Of a stretch of 64,000 nt of DNA, positions 10,933 to 21,117 are shown one piece after another (position 1 is the stretch's first letter; each line of letters starts with the position of its first letter). The DNA is from Porphyra umbilicalis (Eukaryota > Rhodophyta > Bangiophyceae > Bangiales > Bangiaceae). The stretch covers positions 124,001 through 188,000 of the forward strand of contig KV918900.1 in the NCBI GenBank assembly GCA_002049455.2, read 5' to 3'. Under the pieces are notes generated by a model that was not told where the DNA came from, did no database searches, and was given only the letters and a program-made list of their open reading frames with translations. A program made the translations under genes and the position numbers.

Positions 10933-12579
10933 ATGTCTACTGGTGGTACCGGCGGCACTCGGCGAGCCAGAGACGGCAAGTTGCCATGTGGCTACCGGCC
11001 GCCGGGCGGGGGACAAGGCACTCCTGCCGCCTCCGAAGCCCCAACAGACGGTGCTCCAACTCCTCCCATACCTGCGGATCAAGCCGCCTCTGGGCAGATG
11101 CAGGTGGTGGAGAGCCTGAAGGCGGCCGTTGAAGCACTTCAGCGACGCCTAACGGCCCAAGAACAGACTAACGAGTCTCTGGCGCGAGCCAATGACAAGT
11201 TGGTCGACGACGTCGAGGCCCTGCGCAAGGTCGACTCCCATGAGGAGGAACGCCGTGTGGCTAAGTCTCGCCGCCAGTCGGGCGACAAGACCAAGGACGT
11301 CAAGAAGACGAGCAAGGTGATTAAGGACAAGTCCGTCCGCAAGGATGCTCCGGCTAACGCCGCGCTTTCCTCATCTTCCGACGATTCCGCTTCTGGGTCA
11401 AGCCCGACGTCGTCAGACGACGACAACCCCAACGCGACGGACACGTCCTCTTCGGACGATGGTCACGGGCCCCCACACCCGCCGTCGCCCCCAAGTGGGT
11501 CCTCGCCGAGCGACAGCTCGAGCGAGTCGGACGCGGCCGCGCGCAAGCGCCCCGCGCCCCCCACCAAACGGAAGGAGCGACTTGAAAAAGCCGATAGGAT
11601 CAAGGTGATCCGCCCGGCTAATAGCCGCTTCAAGACACTCCTGGACTACAGGAAGTACTTCCTGATCCGCCGTCAACTGACGTATACGCCTAAAGAGGCA
11701 CAGCGGTCGCACCGTCTCAACAAACGTTTGGACGGAGCGTTCCATGGGCAACAGCCATTCACGGGAGCCCTAACCTTGGGCATCTTCACGCTCTTGACGA
11801 CCTTTCGCCGCGCGTGCGACGCGACTGGGCTGACGCACGGTCAAGCCCTTCCGCTTATGGTCTTTCGACTAGCCGGCAACGCCAAGATGGCCTTCTCCGG
11901 CGCGCTTAACAGCACCCTCGGACGTAAGCGTTACGCCATCCGTACCTACGGAGATGCCGTCAACTGGCTTCTTTCGAAGTATGCGACACACGCAACTATG
12001 GCTAACGCCTATCAAGACATCATTACGATGAAGCAACAAGACAACGAGGCGCCAACGGCCTTTGGTCACCGCGTGGAAACGCAATGCGACCTCCTGAACG
12101 GTTTGTTCGACATCCAAGACGTTAAGGACGTCTTCATCACTGGTCTTTCGGACCTTGTGCAAGCGCACGTACGGGTACTGAACAACCAGTTCCCCGACCG
12201 AACCCTGTCTGAGACAGTCGCCACCGCCCAGATGTATTGGGACGGTACGAACAAGTTGCGTTTGCAACTCAAGATGACCCGCCCAACGGCGATCAAAGTC
12301 GCTTACGCGACACAAGACCAGCGGACGACGACGGAACGACCGTTCACACCGGTTCGCACCCCGCCGCCCCCTCGGGCCGCCGTCCCTCAAGCCAATCGGA
12401 CTGACATCTGTTACAACTGTAACAAGCCGGGGCACTTCGCCGCACAGTGTGCCGAGCCTTATCGCCCTCGCGAGCGTCGGCAACCGCCTATCGGCGTTCA
12501 TGCCCTTGCCGACGTTAACGTCGAGGAAGACGAGGTCGAGCATCCGGCCGACGCCGTGGACGACTCGAAAAACTTCTAG
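10933..12579 (+). CDS. gag of the Ty3/gypsy element
   Basis: 548 residues. The N-terminal third is charged and low in complexity, with a predicted coiled coil around residues 60-100 (VEALQRRLTAQEQTNESLAR) and an acidic, Ser/Asp-rich stretch. The middle contains the helical capsid-like region of retrotransposon gag (about residues 240-430). A CCHC zinc knuckle, CYNCNKPGHFAAQC, near residue 495 is the nucleic-acid-binding part. It packages the element RNA into cytoplasmic particles. pol follows at once in another frame, the usual Ty3-type arrangement, where frameshifting or separate initiation supplies pol. Confidence 0.92.
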   Translation: MSTGGTGGTRRARDGKLPCGYRPPGGGQGTPAASEAPTDGAPTPPIPADQAASGQMQVVESLKAAVEALQRRLTAQEQTNESLARANDKLVDDVEALRKVDSHEEERRVAKSRRQSGDKTKDVKKTSKVIKDKSVRKDAPANAALSSSSDDSASGSSPTSSDDDNPNATDTSSSDDGHGPPHPPSPPSGSSPSDSSSESDAAARKRPAPPTKRKERLEKADRIKVIRPANSRFKTLLDYRKYFLIRRQLTYTPKEAQRSHRLNKRLDGAFHGQQPFTGALTLGIFTLLTTFRRACDATGLTHGQALPLMVFRLAGNAKMAFSGALNSTLGRKRYAIRTYGDAVNWLLSKYATHATMANAYQDIITMKQQDNEAPTAFGHRVETQCDLLNGLFDIQDVKDVFITGLSDLVQAHVRVLNNQFPDRTLSETVATAQMYWDGTNKLRLQLKMTRPTAIKVAYATQDQRTTTERPFTPVRTPPPPRAAVPQANRTDICYNCNKPGHFAAQCAEPYRPRERRQPPIGVHALADVNVEEDEVEHPADAVDDSKNF

Positions 12580-12584
12580 GCCGG

Positions 12585-15500
12585 GTGCCCGACTTGGGGT
12601 TGCCCGGCGGAACGCGAAAGCGTACGGTGACAAGACTCTTACGTCGTGCCCTTCGGCACTATGAGACCGCAGCCACGTTAGGCCCATGCCTGCGCGTAAT
12701 GCGAAGTTGCCGCCCTGTCTTAGACACGGGCGCCGGGGTGAACATAGTGCGAACTAGTGTTCTCCCTTCGAACTGGATGGCTTACGCCGAAGAGCTGACT
12801 ACGCTTCCGCGCATCCGAGATGCAAACAACAATCGTCTTGTGACGAAGTATGCCATACATCTGTATGTAGACACCGGAGGTGTGCGTCTATTTGACCGAT
12901 TCCTCGTTGCCGACAACTTGTCAGTCCCGTGCATTCTTGGCACCGAGTTCATTGAACAAAACATCGAGGGCATTCTGCCGCGCTTGCGCAAGATCGTCTG
13001 GCAAGAGCACGTGCGATGCACGGAAGAGCAACCTCGGCCAACGCCGATCTTAGCTTGTCTTAATGACAGCGCGTGGGACCGCCACTGGCAAGATAAACCC
13101 GCTCGGGTTCGAGCCTGCAAACAGGTGCGTGTCAACGGACACAAGGAGGAGTGGATCAGGGCCACATGCGACACGCCTGGTATGGTTACCATCACACCGA
13201 ACATTCGGTTGTGCCGACACAAGTCCATGGCGGTCGCCCGCGGCATCGCCATCGTCAAACCGGACGAACCATTCCTGGTCAAGTTATGCAACTTCGGCAA
13301 GGACCAAGTCATTGTTCGCAAGAACTCTACCTTGGGGTTTGCAGAACCCTACCAAGGGCCGATGCTTTCCGCCGTCTTGGATGACAACACCCCAAAGGGT
13401 GGAACCGATAACTCATCGGACGACGCGAGTCGTGACCCACTCGAGGACCTCGACCTCAGTGAGGCACCCGAGTACCTGCACAAGCAGATTCGAGACATGC
13501 TGGAGACGCATTCGTCTATGTGGGATGGAACCCTTGGCGTCATCCGTGCTACGGAGCACGCCATCGGCACTCCTCCCGACGCTCTGCCCATACGGGCCCA
13601 ACCCTACCGCACCGGGCCGTTCAAACGGCAGATCATCGCTTATCAGATCAACAAGATGTTGAAGCTCAACGTCATTGCCCCTAGCCATAGTGCTTGGGCA
13701 AGCCCCGTGGTAATTGTACCAAAGAAGAACGGCAAAGCCCGATTCTGTGTCGACTATCGTCGGTTAAACAACATCACCAAGAAGGATGCTTATCCCTTGC
13801 CTCGGATGGAGGACTGCCTCGACTCCTTGGGAGATGCCCAGGTGTTCACGTCTCTCGACTGCACCGCGGGGTACTGGCAAGTACCCTTACGCAAGGAAGA
13901 CCAAGAGAAGACAGCGTTCACAACGCATTGTGGTATATACCACTGGTTATCCATGCCTTTCGGCTTGACGAACGCGCCCGCTACCTTTCAGCGCGCGTTG
14001 GATATTATCCTCTCGGTTTTGAAGTGGCAGATATGCCTCGTCTACTTAGACGATGTCATCATCTTCTCCGCAAACGCGGAACAACACGTCAAAGACGTTG
14101 ACACGGTTCTTCACCGTCTCCGCGAAGCCGGGGTCACCCTCAACTTGGAAAAGTGCACGTGGTTCTCCGATGAGGTCGAGTACCTAGGACACATTGTCCG
14201 CCCCGGGCAACTGCACGTGCACAACAAGAACGTGGATGCTCTGAAGCATGCCAAGTTCCCAACCACAAAGACCCAGCTGAAAAGCTACTTGGGCATGTGC
14301 AACGTCTATCGACGGTTTGTCAAAGACTTTGCCAAACGAGCAAAGCCCCTGAACGCCCTGACTAGGGCCGAGATCCCACCGGATTTACCACCACCGACGG
14401 ACGTGGCTATCGCCGCCTTCGAGGACCTTCGCAACGCACTGTTGTGCCCACCGGTACTTGCCTTGCCGAAGGCCAATCGGAAGCTCGTCGTTGACGTGGA
14501 CGCATGCGCCGACCAAGTTGGTTGTACCCTCCTCCAAGAGGAGCCGGGCGAACTGCTTCACCCTGTCGGGTATTGGAGCCGAGGACTCACTGCTGCAGAG
14601 AAAAACTACTCCACCACGGAGCGAGAATGCCTCGGCGTCGTGTGGGCTGTCCTCAAGTTGAGGCACTTCCTCGACGGACAACGGTTCCTCATCCGAACGG
14701 ATCACCAAGCACTTAGCTGGATCTACAGCACGACCGACTCAAGCGGACGCTTGATGCGATGGCGTCTTCGCCTTTCCGAATACACATTCGATATGGTTTA
14801 TAAACCAGGTGCATCGCACCACTTGCCCGACTTCCTGTCGCGCGCCTCTACGGTGGCTCCGCCAGAAGATATCCATGATGATATACCTTGTCTGGCATTG
14901 GCCGAGACGGCCAACGGCTTAAGAACGGGGAGGTACACGGGTACCGACACACCGGAACCGGTGGAGCTCGACGATGTTGTCGAAGCACAACAAACAGACG
15001 ACTTCTGCGTCGAGATGTCCACTCGCGTGGAGCGCGGAACGGCCAAGGCCTTCTTCCGCGATGAGCATCACGCTCTGTACCGCCGTGCGCCATACGGCAA
15101 ACAATTGGTTATTCCAAAGTCGCTACGCGAATGCGTGTTGACCCTCGAGCACCACGCAACCGTGGCCGCCCATCCTGGTATGAACCGGATGTATTACACA
15201 ATGCGTATGGCATACTACTGGCCTTCAATGGTGACGGATATTCATTCGACCATCACCAAATGCACAACGTGTGCGCAAAACCGCCTCGCCTTGCGGCGAC
15301 ACACCACGCCCTTGACCCTGTTCCAGGCTACCGAGCCTCTCACGGAGCTATCCGTTGACATCTTTGGGCCCATCCCGGCCTCCAAGAAGGGCAACCGCTT
15401 CATCTTGGTTATCACCGACCGCTTCGCCAAGCTTACCAAGTGCGTCGCCTTGCGGCGAATCACGGCTATGTCAGTGGCGTCAGCCATCATCGACGCGTGG

Positions 15501-16592
15501 GTATCAGCCTACGGGCCACCGGACCGGATCCTATCGGACCAAGGGCCCCAGTTCATGTCGAACTTCTTCATCGCTGTGATGAAAATGCTTGGCATTGAAA
15601 CGGTTCGCACCACGGCGTATCATCCCCAAACCAATGGGCAAGTTGAACGGTACAACCGTACCATGGCTACTCAGCTGCGACACTACGTCGCCGACGACCC
15701 ATCACGATGGGATGAGCTACTCCCGGTTATCACCATGGCGTATAATAGCCAACCACATCGGTCGACGGGCATCGCCCCATTCGAGCTCGTTATTCCAAGG
15801 CGGATCCCCAACCTCACGGTTCGCAACTTGCCCCCGGGCACTCCGCTTTCCAATAAGGGAACGCTCAAGGATGGGTCACCCCTAGCTCGCAAACGCGAGT
15901 TCATGGCCCGCCTGCGCAAGCAGATCCCCATCGTGGTCGAGGCCTTGCGTAAGACGCAACAACGTTACAAACGTAACTTCGACCATCGGGTCGCAACCCG
16001 CAGTGCGGACGTCAAGATCGGCGACTACGTATACACGACCAACCACGATCGGCAAAACAAGCTGCAAAGCAAAGCCATTGGCCCCTTCGTGGTCGTTGAC
16101 GCAGACGCGGACGCCTCCACGTTTGTCATTGACATTGACGGCGAGGAGAAACGCGTCAGCAGTGATCATGTCACCCCAGCTCCTCGTCCAACGACGACGG
16201 ACACGGTTCCACACCCCTCGCTAGATGGTCTAGACCAACGCAAGTCACCCCCGGCAACTGCCGATGAGTATGTGATCGACAAACTCCTAGGCTTACGCCA
16301 GACGGGCGACAGCTATAGCGCTAAGGTGCGCTGGTTCGATTACGGGTCGAAAGACGACACCTGGGAACCCCTGGAGAACCTCCCCCGCAACCTGGTGGTG
16401 CGTTTCCTTCGACAGAAGAAGAAGCATGTACCGGGGTACGAGTGGCAAACGCCAACGCGACGAAGTCGCCGACAGGCCGGGCTCACAACCGTGGCCAACA
16501 TCATCACGGACTCCACGTGGATACCCACTATCCAACATGTCCATGTTACCGGTGACAGAGTTATCCATGCCAACGTCTCGTGGACCGATTGA
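12585..16592 (+). CDS. pol of the Ty3/gypsy element with C-terminal chromodomain
   Basis: 1335 residues in one open frame. In order: aspartic protease (DTGAG at residues 47-51); reverse transcriptase with the catalytic YLDDV motif near residue 487 and the FTSLDCTAGYWQV strand upstream; RNase H (VDVDACADQVGCTLLQ, then TDHQALSW); integrase with an HHCC zinc domain and the core DRILSDQGPQFMSN; and a chromodomain at about 1226-1283 (YVIDKLLGLR, then VRWFDYGSKDDTWEP). In chromoviruses the chromodomain guides integration to particular chromatin. The product would copy the element RNA and insert the DNA. Confidence 0.95.
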   Translation: MPDLGLPGGTRKRTVTRLLRRALRHYETAATLGPCLRVMRSCRPVLDTGAGVNIVRTSVLPSNWMAYAEELTTLPRIRDANNNRLVTKYAIHLYVDTGGVRLFDRFLVADNLSVPCILGTEFIEQNIEGILPRLRKIVWQEHVRCTEEQPRPTPILACLNDSAWDRHWQDKPARVRACKQVRVNGHKEEWIRATCDTPGMVTITPNIRLCRHKSMAVARGIAIVKPDEPFLVKLCNFGKDQVIVRKNSTLGFAEPYQGPMLSAVLDDNTPKGGTDNSSDDASRDPLEDLDLSEAPEYLHKQIRDMLETHSSMWDGTLGVIRATEHAIGTPPDALPIRAQPYRTGPFKRQIIAYQINKMLKLNVIAPSHSAWASPVVIVPKKNGKARFCVDYRRLNNITKKDAYPLPRMEDCLDSLGDAQVFTSLDCTAGYWQVPLRKEDQEKTAFTTHCGIYHWLSMPFGLTNAPATFQRALDIILSVLKWQICLVYLDDVIIFSANAEQHVKDVDTVLHRLREAGVTLNLEKCTWFSDEVEYLGHIVRPGQLHVHNKNVDALKHAKFPTTKTQLKSYLGMCNVYRRFVKDFAKRAKPLNALTRAEIPPDLPPPTDVAIAAFEDLRNALLCPPVLALPKANRKLVVDVDACADQVGCTLLQEEPGELLHPVGYWSRGLTAAEKNYSTTERECLGVVWAVLKLRHFLDGQRFLIRTDHQALSWIYSTTDSSGRLMRWRLRLSEYTFDMVYKPGASHHLPDFLSRASTVAPPEDIHDDIPCLALAETANGLRTGRYTGTDTPEPVELDDVVEAQQTDDFCVEMSTRVERGTAKAFFRDEHHALYRRAPYGKQLVIPKSLRECVLTLEHHATVAAHPGMNRMYYTMRMAYYWPSMVTDIHSTITKCTTCAQNRLALRRHTTPLTLFQATEPLTELSVDIFGPIPASKKGNRFILVITDRFAKLTKCVALRRITAMSVASAIIDAWVSAYGPPDRILSDQGPQFMSNFFIAVMKMLGIETVRTTAYHPQTNGQVERYNRTMATQLRHYVADDPSRWDELLPVITMAYNSQPHRSTGIAPFELVIPRRIPNLTVRNLPPGTPLSNKGTLKDGSPLARKREFMARLRKQIPIVVEALRKTQQRYKRNFDHRVATRSADVKIGDYVYTTNHDRQNKLQSKAIGPFVVVDADADASTFVIDIDGEEKRVSSDHVTPAPRPTTTDTVPHPSLDGLDQRKSPPATADEYVIDKLLGLRQTGDSYSAKVRWFDYGSKDDTWEPLENLPRNLVVRFLRQKKKHVPGYEWQTPTRRSRRQAGLTTVANIITDSTWIPTIQHVHVTGDRVIHANVSWTD

Positions 16593-16655
16593 AGTACAGC
16601 CGCCGCAATTAAGGAAGTAATTCCTGTCGCGTGGCTCAAGTCCACTCTGCCGTCC

Positions 16656-17036
16656 ATGACGCGCAACTTTGCGTATGACCCCCAACATGCCTTGCGGCAT
16701 TTCTCTCGGCTGAACCGTGTCTACGGCCCGTACACATATGTGTGGCCGAAGTCGGCGCAGGCGACACTGATCGGGAGCGATCCCCCTGTACCAGTGCTCC
16801 CCAACGGGTTTCTGGTACCTCCGGTACAACACTTGGACTCAGTCCTTCGACGCTTGGTGACAACCACAGAGGAAGCAGCCGTGGTATTACCACAATGGAC
16901 CAACACCAGTTGGTACGCTACTGCCATACGTGCATGCTTCGAGTACGAAGTGCTTTTATCGGCAGACTCAAGGGATGCAAATCCCACACCATGGGCCATG
17001 CTGGCATGCCACTTCCTTCATCTCTATGATGACTGA
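16656..17036 (+). CDS. small open frame downstream of pol, within the element
   Basis: 126 residues with ordinary protein composition, unlike the repeats beyond it. It contains the stretch GFLVPPVQHLDSVLRRLV followed by VVLPQWTNTSWY. A hydrophobic segment ending in V(V/L)PxW and then W(W/Y) recalls motifs seen near the RNase H region of some other retroelements, but this is pattern memory, not a search. It may be an accessory gene of the family or a piece captured from another element. Confidence 0.45.
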   Translation: MTRNFAYDPQHALRHFSRLNRVYGPYTYVWPKSAQATLIGSDPPVPVLPNGFLVPPVQHLDSVLRRLVTTTEEAAVVLPQWTNTSWYATAIRACFEYEVLLSADSRDANPTPWAMLACHFLHLYDD

Positions 17037-17359
17037 CAGGAAACTGCGAAGTAGATACGCCGAGTGTGCGCGCGAGCGCGGTTGCGGACGCAAATGTCGT
17101 ACGGACTCTGGTCAGCAATGACCGGGATCCCATCGACCACCTCTGTCTGGCCAACGTGCGCGTAGAACGAGCCGCGAGGCTGAGGCGAACATACATCTCC
17201 GGGTCGGTGGACCAAATGACATCGGGTCCGTCACCCGCAACGGCGTGAGCCACGTGCGCCCCGCCGTTGGCGTTGCCGCCGTCCACCGCCATCGCTGCGG
17301 GTTCAACCATGCTGGTACCTGGGTATACACCCTCACCGCCTCCGTGCGTAGCCGCAAGG

Positions 17360-18105
17360 TGAATCACTCGCGCCGGCAGGCGAATCGCCCGCGTCGCCGG
17401 CCGTTGCCGCCCTTGCCCGCCTTGCCGGCCCTCGACGCCCGCGCCGCAAGGCGAATCGCCCGCGTCGCCGGCCGTTGCCACCCTTGCCCGCGCCGCAAGG
17501 CGAACCGCACGCGCCGTAAGGCGAACCGCCCGCGCCGCCGGCCGTTGCCGCCCTTGACCGCGTTGCCGGCCCTCGACGCCCGCGCCGCAAGGCGAACCGC
17601 CCGCGCCGTAAGGCGAATCGCCCGCGCCACCGGCTGTTTTCAACCGCGCCGTCAGGCGAACCGCCCGCGCCGCCGGCCGTTGCCGCCCTTGCCCGCGTTG
17701 CCGGCCCTCGACGCCCGCGCCGCAAGGCGAATCGCCCGCGTCGCCGGCCGTTGCCACCCTTGCCCGCGCCGCAAGGCGAATCGCCCGCGTCGCCGGCCGT
17801 TGCCACCCTCGCCCGCGCCTCATGGCGAATCACCCGCACCGCCAGGCAAACCGCCCGCGCTGCCGGCCGTTGCCGCCCTTGCCCGCTATACCGGCCCTCG
17901 AAGCCCGCGACGAATCGCCCTTGCCGCCCTTGTGCATTGCCGCCGGGTGCGCCGCCCGCGTCGCGGACCTTGCCGCCCTTGCGCCTTGCCGCGCTTGTGC
18001 CGTGCCGCCCTTGTGCCTTGCCGCCCTTGCCGCCCTTGTGCCTTGCCGCCCTTTCCGCCCTTGCCGCCCTTGCCGCCCTTGCCGCCCTTGCCGCCCTTGC
18101 GCCGC
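17360..18105. repeat. tandem repeats in the 3' non-coding part of the element
   Basis: From about 17370 to 17900 a GC-rich unit built on cgcaaggcgaatcgcccgcg and ccggccgttgccgcccttg recurs at irregular spacing. From about 17995 to 18102 it collapses to a 9-bp unit, ccgcccttg, repeated many times. A broken C-run follows at 18139-18170. The rest of the element up to 18923 shows no gene. Confidence 0.85.
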
Positions 18106-18923
18106 CGCCGCCGCCGGGCACGTCGCCCCCGGCCGCCCCGCCCCCCCCCCCCCCCCCCCCCCCCCACACTCGCCGGGTCCTTAACCTCGCGGTTGGCCAC
18201 CTCGCGGTAGAGCACCCCAACTCAAGCTTTGCCGTTAGGCCTCAACCTGTGCGCGAGCACGAAGACACGGGATGGCCCCGTGCCGACACAACGCGGACCC
18301 GCACCCCGGCTTCCGCCGTGTCGTCGGGGGAGTCAACACCCCGACGAGGGCGGCGCCTGCCGTCACGACGACCGCCACCCAGCTGGTGCTGTCCCGCGCG
18401 CACGCCTCGGTGCTAACCGGCCTGGAGGTGTGAACCCCACCCCCACGCTCGGCACCACCACGGACCCGCGTCCCGGCTTTCGCCGTGTCGTCGGGTAGTC
18501 AAACCCCCGACGAAGGAGGCGCCACTCGGCGCCGACGACGGTTGCCCCAACACGTTTTGCACGACGCACCAGCGCACCAATGGGTCTTAACCCCGACGCT
18601 CGTCGCCTGTCAACCGGCCGTCTGGCCACCACGCCGACGCCTACTCGCCTGCGAGGGCGCGCGTACGCGCAAGCGCCGGTCGGACCCGCAGCGTCTGCTG
18701 CCCGCCACCCACGCCCACGCGTGTGTGGCGGGACGGTCGCGACCGACGACGGCGAACCGCCACCTGCCCCCAATCGGGACTGGGCGGCGCGCCCCCACCC
18801 CCCCACGGCACCCGCCGCCTGGGCGGTTGCGCCCGCGCGGGCCCATAAGAGGCCGCGATCGCCCAATCGGATTTCACCATCCTCGGATCTCACCGGGACG
18901 GTTCGAATCTCGCGTTGGAGGTA

Positions 18924-19316
18924 TGTAGCATATCTCTGCTCCCTATTGGCAATTGGCCACGAGTAGCCCCATTGACTGGCCGAATCCACGGATGTGTGTG
19001 ACTCGACTTGTGGCACGCCCTTTGGGGGGTTACTTCCGCATTGTTTATTTTTTATTGTTTGCTTGCTTGCCTGTCTTATCTGTCTGCCGGCACTCATTAC
19101 GATCGCTTGATCGGATGGTCGATCGACCAGTGCCGTTGTTTGTATTAAACCACCGCGGGTCCGGGGTCGCAGTCGTGGGCACCACCAGGCTCCCCATCGG
19201 ATGCCCTTCAACAAAAGGTCTTCTTCCTCGCCGCGACGGCGAAAGAACTCGCTTTATTGCTTGGCTACGGTCGGTCTCAGAACACTGGTAATTGAACTAC
19301 CGTTATTAATACCACA
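18924..19316 (+). repeat. 3' LTR
   Basis: 393 bp, same ends as the 5' LTR; the 8 extra bases come from an expanded gcttgctt run. It is followed at once by the second copy of ctgcc. A ggttcgaatc string at 18900-18909, just before the LTR, resembles a tRNA T-loop, but no tRNA fold exists there. Confidence 0.95.
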
Positions 19317-19476
19317 CTGCCGACAGCGTCCAGCGCCTGCTGGCAACCGGTGCCGGGTCGACTGACGGGGTGGGCGTTGAGCGGCGTGCTACCACACCTC
19401 TCGCTGGTCTCCTTGGGAGGGTCGGGGACGTCGTGCCGACTGCTCCCGTTGCCGCTCCCGTCGCCGCAGCGACGGC
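19317..19476 (+). pseudogene. continuation of the split gene between two element copies
   Basis: The 160 bases between the two facing LTRs begin with the duplicated ctgcc and carry on the open frame that stops at 10317, reading ADSVQRLLATGAGSTDG and then an Ala/Val/Pro-rich tail. The gene therefore extended at least this far before the insertion. The second element cuts it again at 19477. Confidence 0.5.
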
Positions 19477-20063
19477 TGTGGTATTGATAACGTTAGTTCA
19501 ATTGCCAGTGTACTGAGACCGACCGTAGCCAAGCAATAAAGCGAGTTCTATCGCCGTCGCGGCGAGGAAGAAAGACCTTTTGTTGAAGGGCATCCGATGG
19601 GGAGCCGGGTGGCGCCCACGACGGCGACCCCGGATCCACGGTGATTTAATACAAACGAGGGCATCGGTCGATCGACCGTCCGATCACAAGCGATCGTAAT
19701 GAGTGCCGGCAGACAGATAAGACAGGCAAGCAAGCAAACAATAAAAAATAAACAATGCGGAAGTAACCCCCCAAAGGGCGTGCCACAAGCCGAGTCACAC
19801 ACATCCGTGGATTCGGCCAGTCAATGGGGCTACTCGTGGCCAATTGCCAATAGGGAGCAGAGATATGCTACATACCTCCAACGCGAGATTCGAACCGTCC
19901 CGGTGAGATCCGAGGATGGTGAAATCCGATTGGGCGATCGCGGCCTCTTATGGGCCCGCGCGGGCGCAACCGCCCAGGCGGCGGGAGCCGTGGGGGGCGC
20001 GCCGCCCAGTCCCGATTGGGGGGAGGTGGCGGTTCGCCGTCGTCGGTCGCGACCGTCCGGCCA
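19477..20063 (-). mobile_element. 3' end of a second copy of the same LTR family, inverted
   Basis: 19477-19872 is a full LTR in reverse orientation (396 bp), and 19873 to about 20063 matches, in reverse, the internal sequence just before the 3' LTR of the whole element (18735-18923). Similarity stops abruptly near 20063, so only the 3' end remains. No matching target duplication is visible. The two copies stand tail-to-tail, 160 bp apart. Confidence 0.9.
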
Positions 20064-21117
20064 CCGGGGGGGGGGCGGGGCGGCCCCCGTTGCCGCGGCA
20101 GGCGGCGCCGCGCCGCTGCCCACACTCGTCGCGTCGTCGTCGTGCGCCTCGGCAGCCGCGTCGGCGTCGCCGCCGCCCGGTTCGCCGCGGACGCGCCCAT
20201 CGGCCTCCCCGTCCGTGTCGGCCGCGAGACTCACCGTCTCCTGCATGCCGTCGGCGGGAACCGGCGCCGGCGGTTGCGGCCGCACGGCGACAATTAGGCC
20301 CTCCGCCGCCGCCGCCAGGCGCGCCTTGGCACCCGCACCGAGGGACGGGGCGGCCACACCCGCGACCACTACCGTCCACCCGGCGAGCGCCCAGTCAACC
20401 CCCTCCCCCGGCGGCATCGAGTCGGTGACCACCCCGGCCTCCTCACCCTCCTCCCCCGCGCCGTCGCCGTCGGTCGCCGCTTCCGCGTCCGAGCCGTCCG
20501 CCGCCGCCGCCGCCGCCGACGCCGACGACGGCGGCAACACGGCACGAGCCAAGCGGCACAAAAGCGCGCCCGCCCCCCCCCCCAACCCCCCGAAACGCGT
20601 GACAGCCACCAAGACGGCGACCGCCGCCACCCGCGTCGGCGCGTCGACGCCGTGCACCCCCCCCCTGCCGCGTCCCACAACACCCCCACCGCCGGCGCGT
20701 TTTGAATCTCCCCCCCTCCCGACCCTCCCCTCCGCGCAGGTGCGCGAAGAGCACGTAGAAAGCCGCCACAGCGGCCGCGGAGCCGCCACAAGCGAGCGCC
20801 ATCAGCCCGAGGGCGATCCGAAATGCGTCGGCCTTCCCCCCCCCCCCCCCCACCCTGCCCTTCCTCCGCATCGGGGTGCCGAGGAGCCGCCTAAACGCGG
20901 CCGTGGCGGCGGCAACCACCGCCGCGGCCGGAGACAGCATCAACGGAAGCAGCGTGCGCCGCTCCGTCGCCGGCGACTCCACCGCAAACTGCGTCGCCGT
21001 TATGAGGAGCAAGGCGCCCGTCGCCACGTCGATTGTCGAGGGCGTGGCGAGCAGCGCCGCAGAGCGGGGGATGGCGTCGTGGAGGGCGGCCGCCAAGGGG
21101 AGCGAGAAGTGCGGCAC
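20064..21117 (-). CDS. probable multi-pass membrane protein, ends disturbed
   Basis: Reading leftwards from 21117, the minus strand encodes hydrophobic segments typical of membrane helices: ATGALLLITATQFAVES, LLPLMLSPAAAVVAAATAAF, then IALGLMALACGGSAAAVAAF; after a frame change near the C-run at about 20711-20717 a further one, RVAAVAVLVAVTRFGGLGGG. An acidic stretch (DGDGAGEEGEEAGVVTD) and an Ala-rich domain follow. The sequence just upstream of 21117 (gccggcag on the minus strand) could be an intron acceptor, so an N-terminal exon to the right is likely. The reading frame runs straight into the truncated LTR copy at about 20063, so the natural C-terminus is lost or replaced. Family not recognised. 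Confidence 0.4.

Larger units (their letters stand above)
10318..19316 (+). mobile_element. whole-looking Ty3/gypsy LTR retrotransposon, chromovirus type
   Basis: An 8999-bp element bounded by direct LTRs (10318-10702 and 18924-19316) that begin tgt and end aca, flanked by the 5-bp duplication ctgcc (10313-10317 and 19317-19321). The order is LTR, leader, gag, pol, a small extra open frame, tandem repeats, LTR. The order of pol domains (protease, RT, RNase H, integrase) and the C-terminal chromodomain place it in Ty3/gypsy (Metaviridae), chromovirus lineage. By hand count the LTRs differ by about 11 substitutions and one 8-bp indel in about 385 bp (roughly 3%), so the insertion is fairly young. 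It looks whole. Confidence 0.95.

Noticed and set aside
11869-12687. 272-codon minus-strand frame within gag
   Set aside because: Antisense shadow of a clear gag frame with a zinc knuckle; no motifs of its own.
17333-18220. Gly/Arg/Ala-rich frames on the minus strand in the element's 3' repeats
   Set aside because: They simply follow the tandem repeat unit and shift with it; no unique sequence supports a gene.
18900-18909. ggttcgaatc, a tRNA T-loop-like string before the 3' LTR (and inverted near 19890)
   Set aside because: The bases around it do not form a T-stem, and no anticodon arm or acceptor stem can be drawn; it is part of the element's 3' end.
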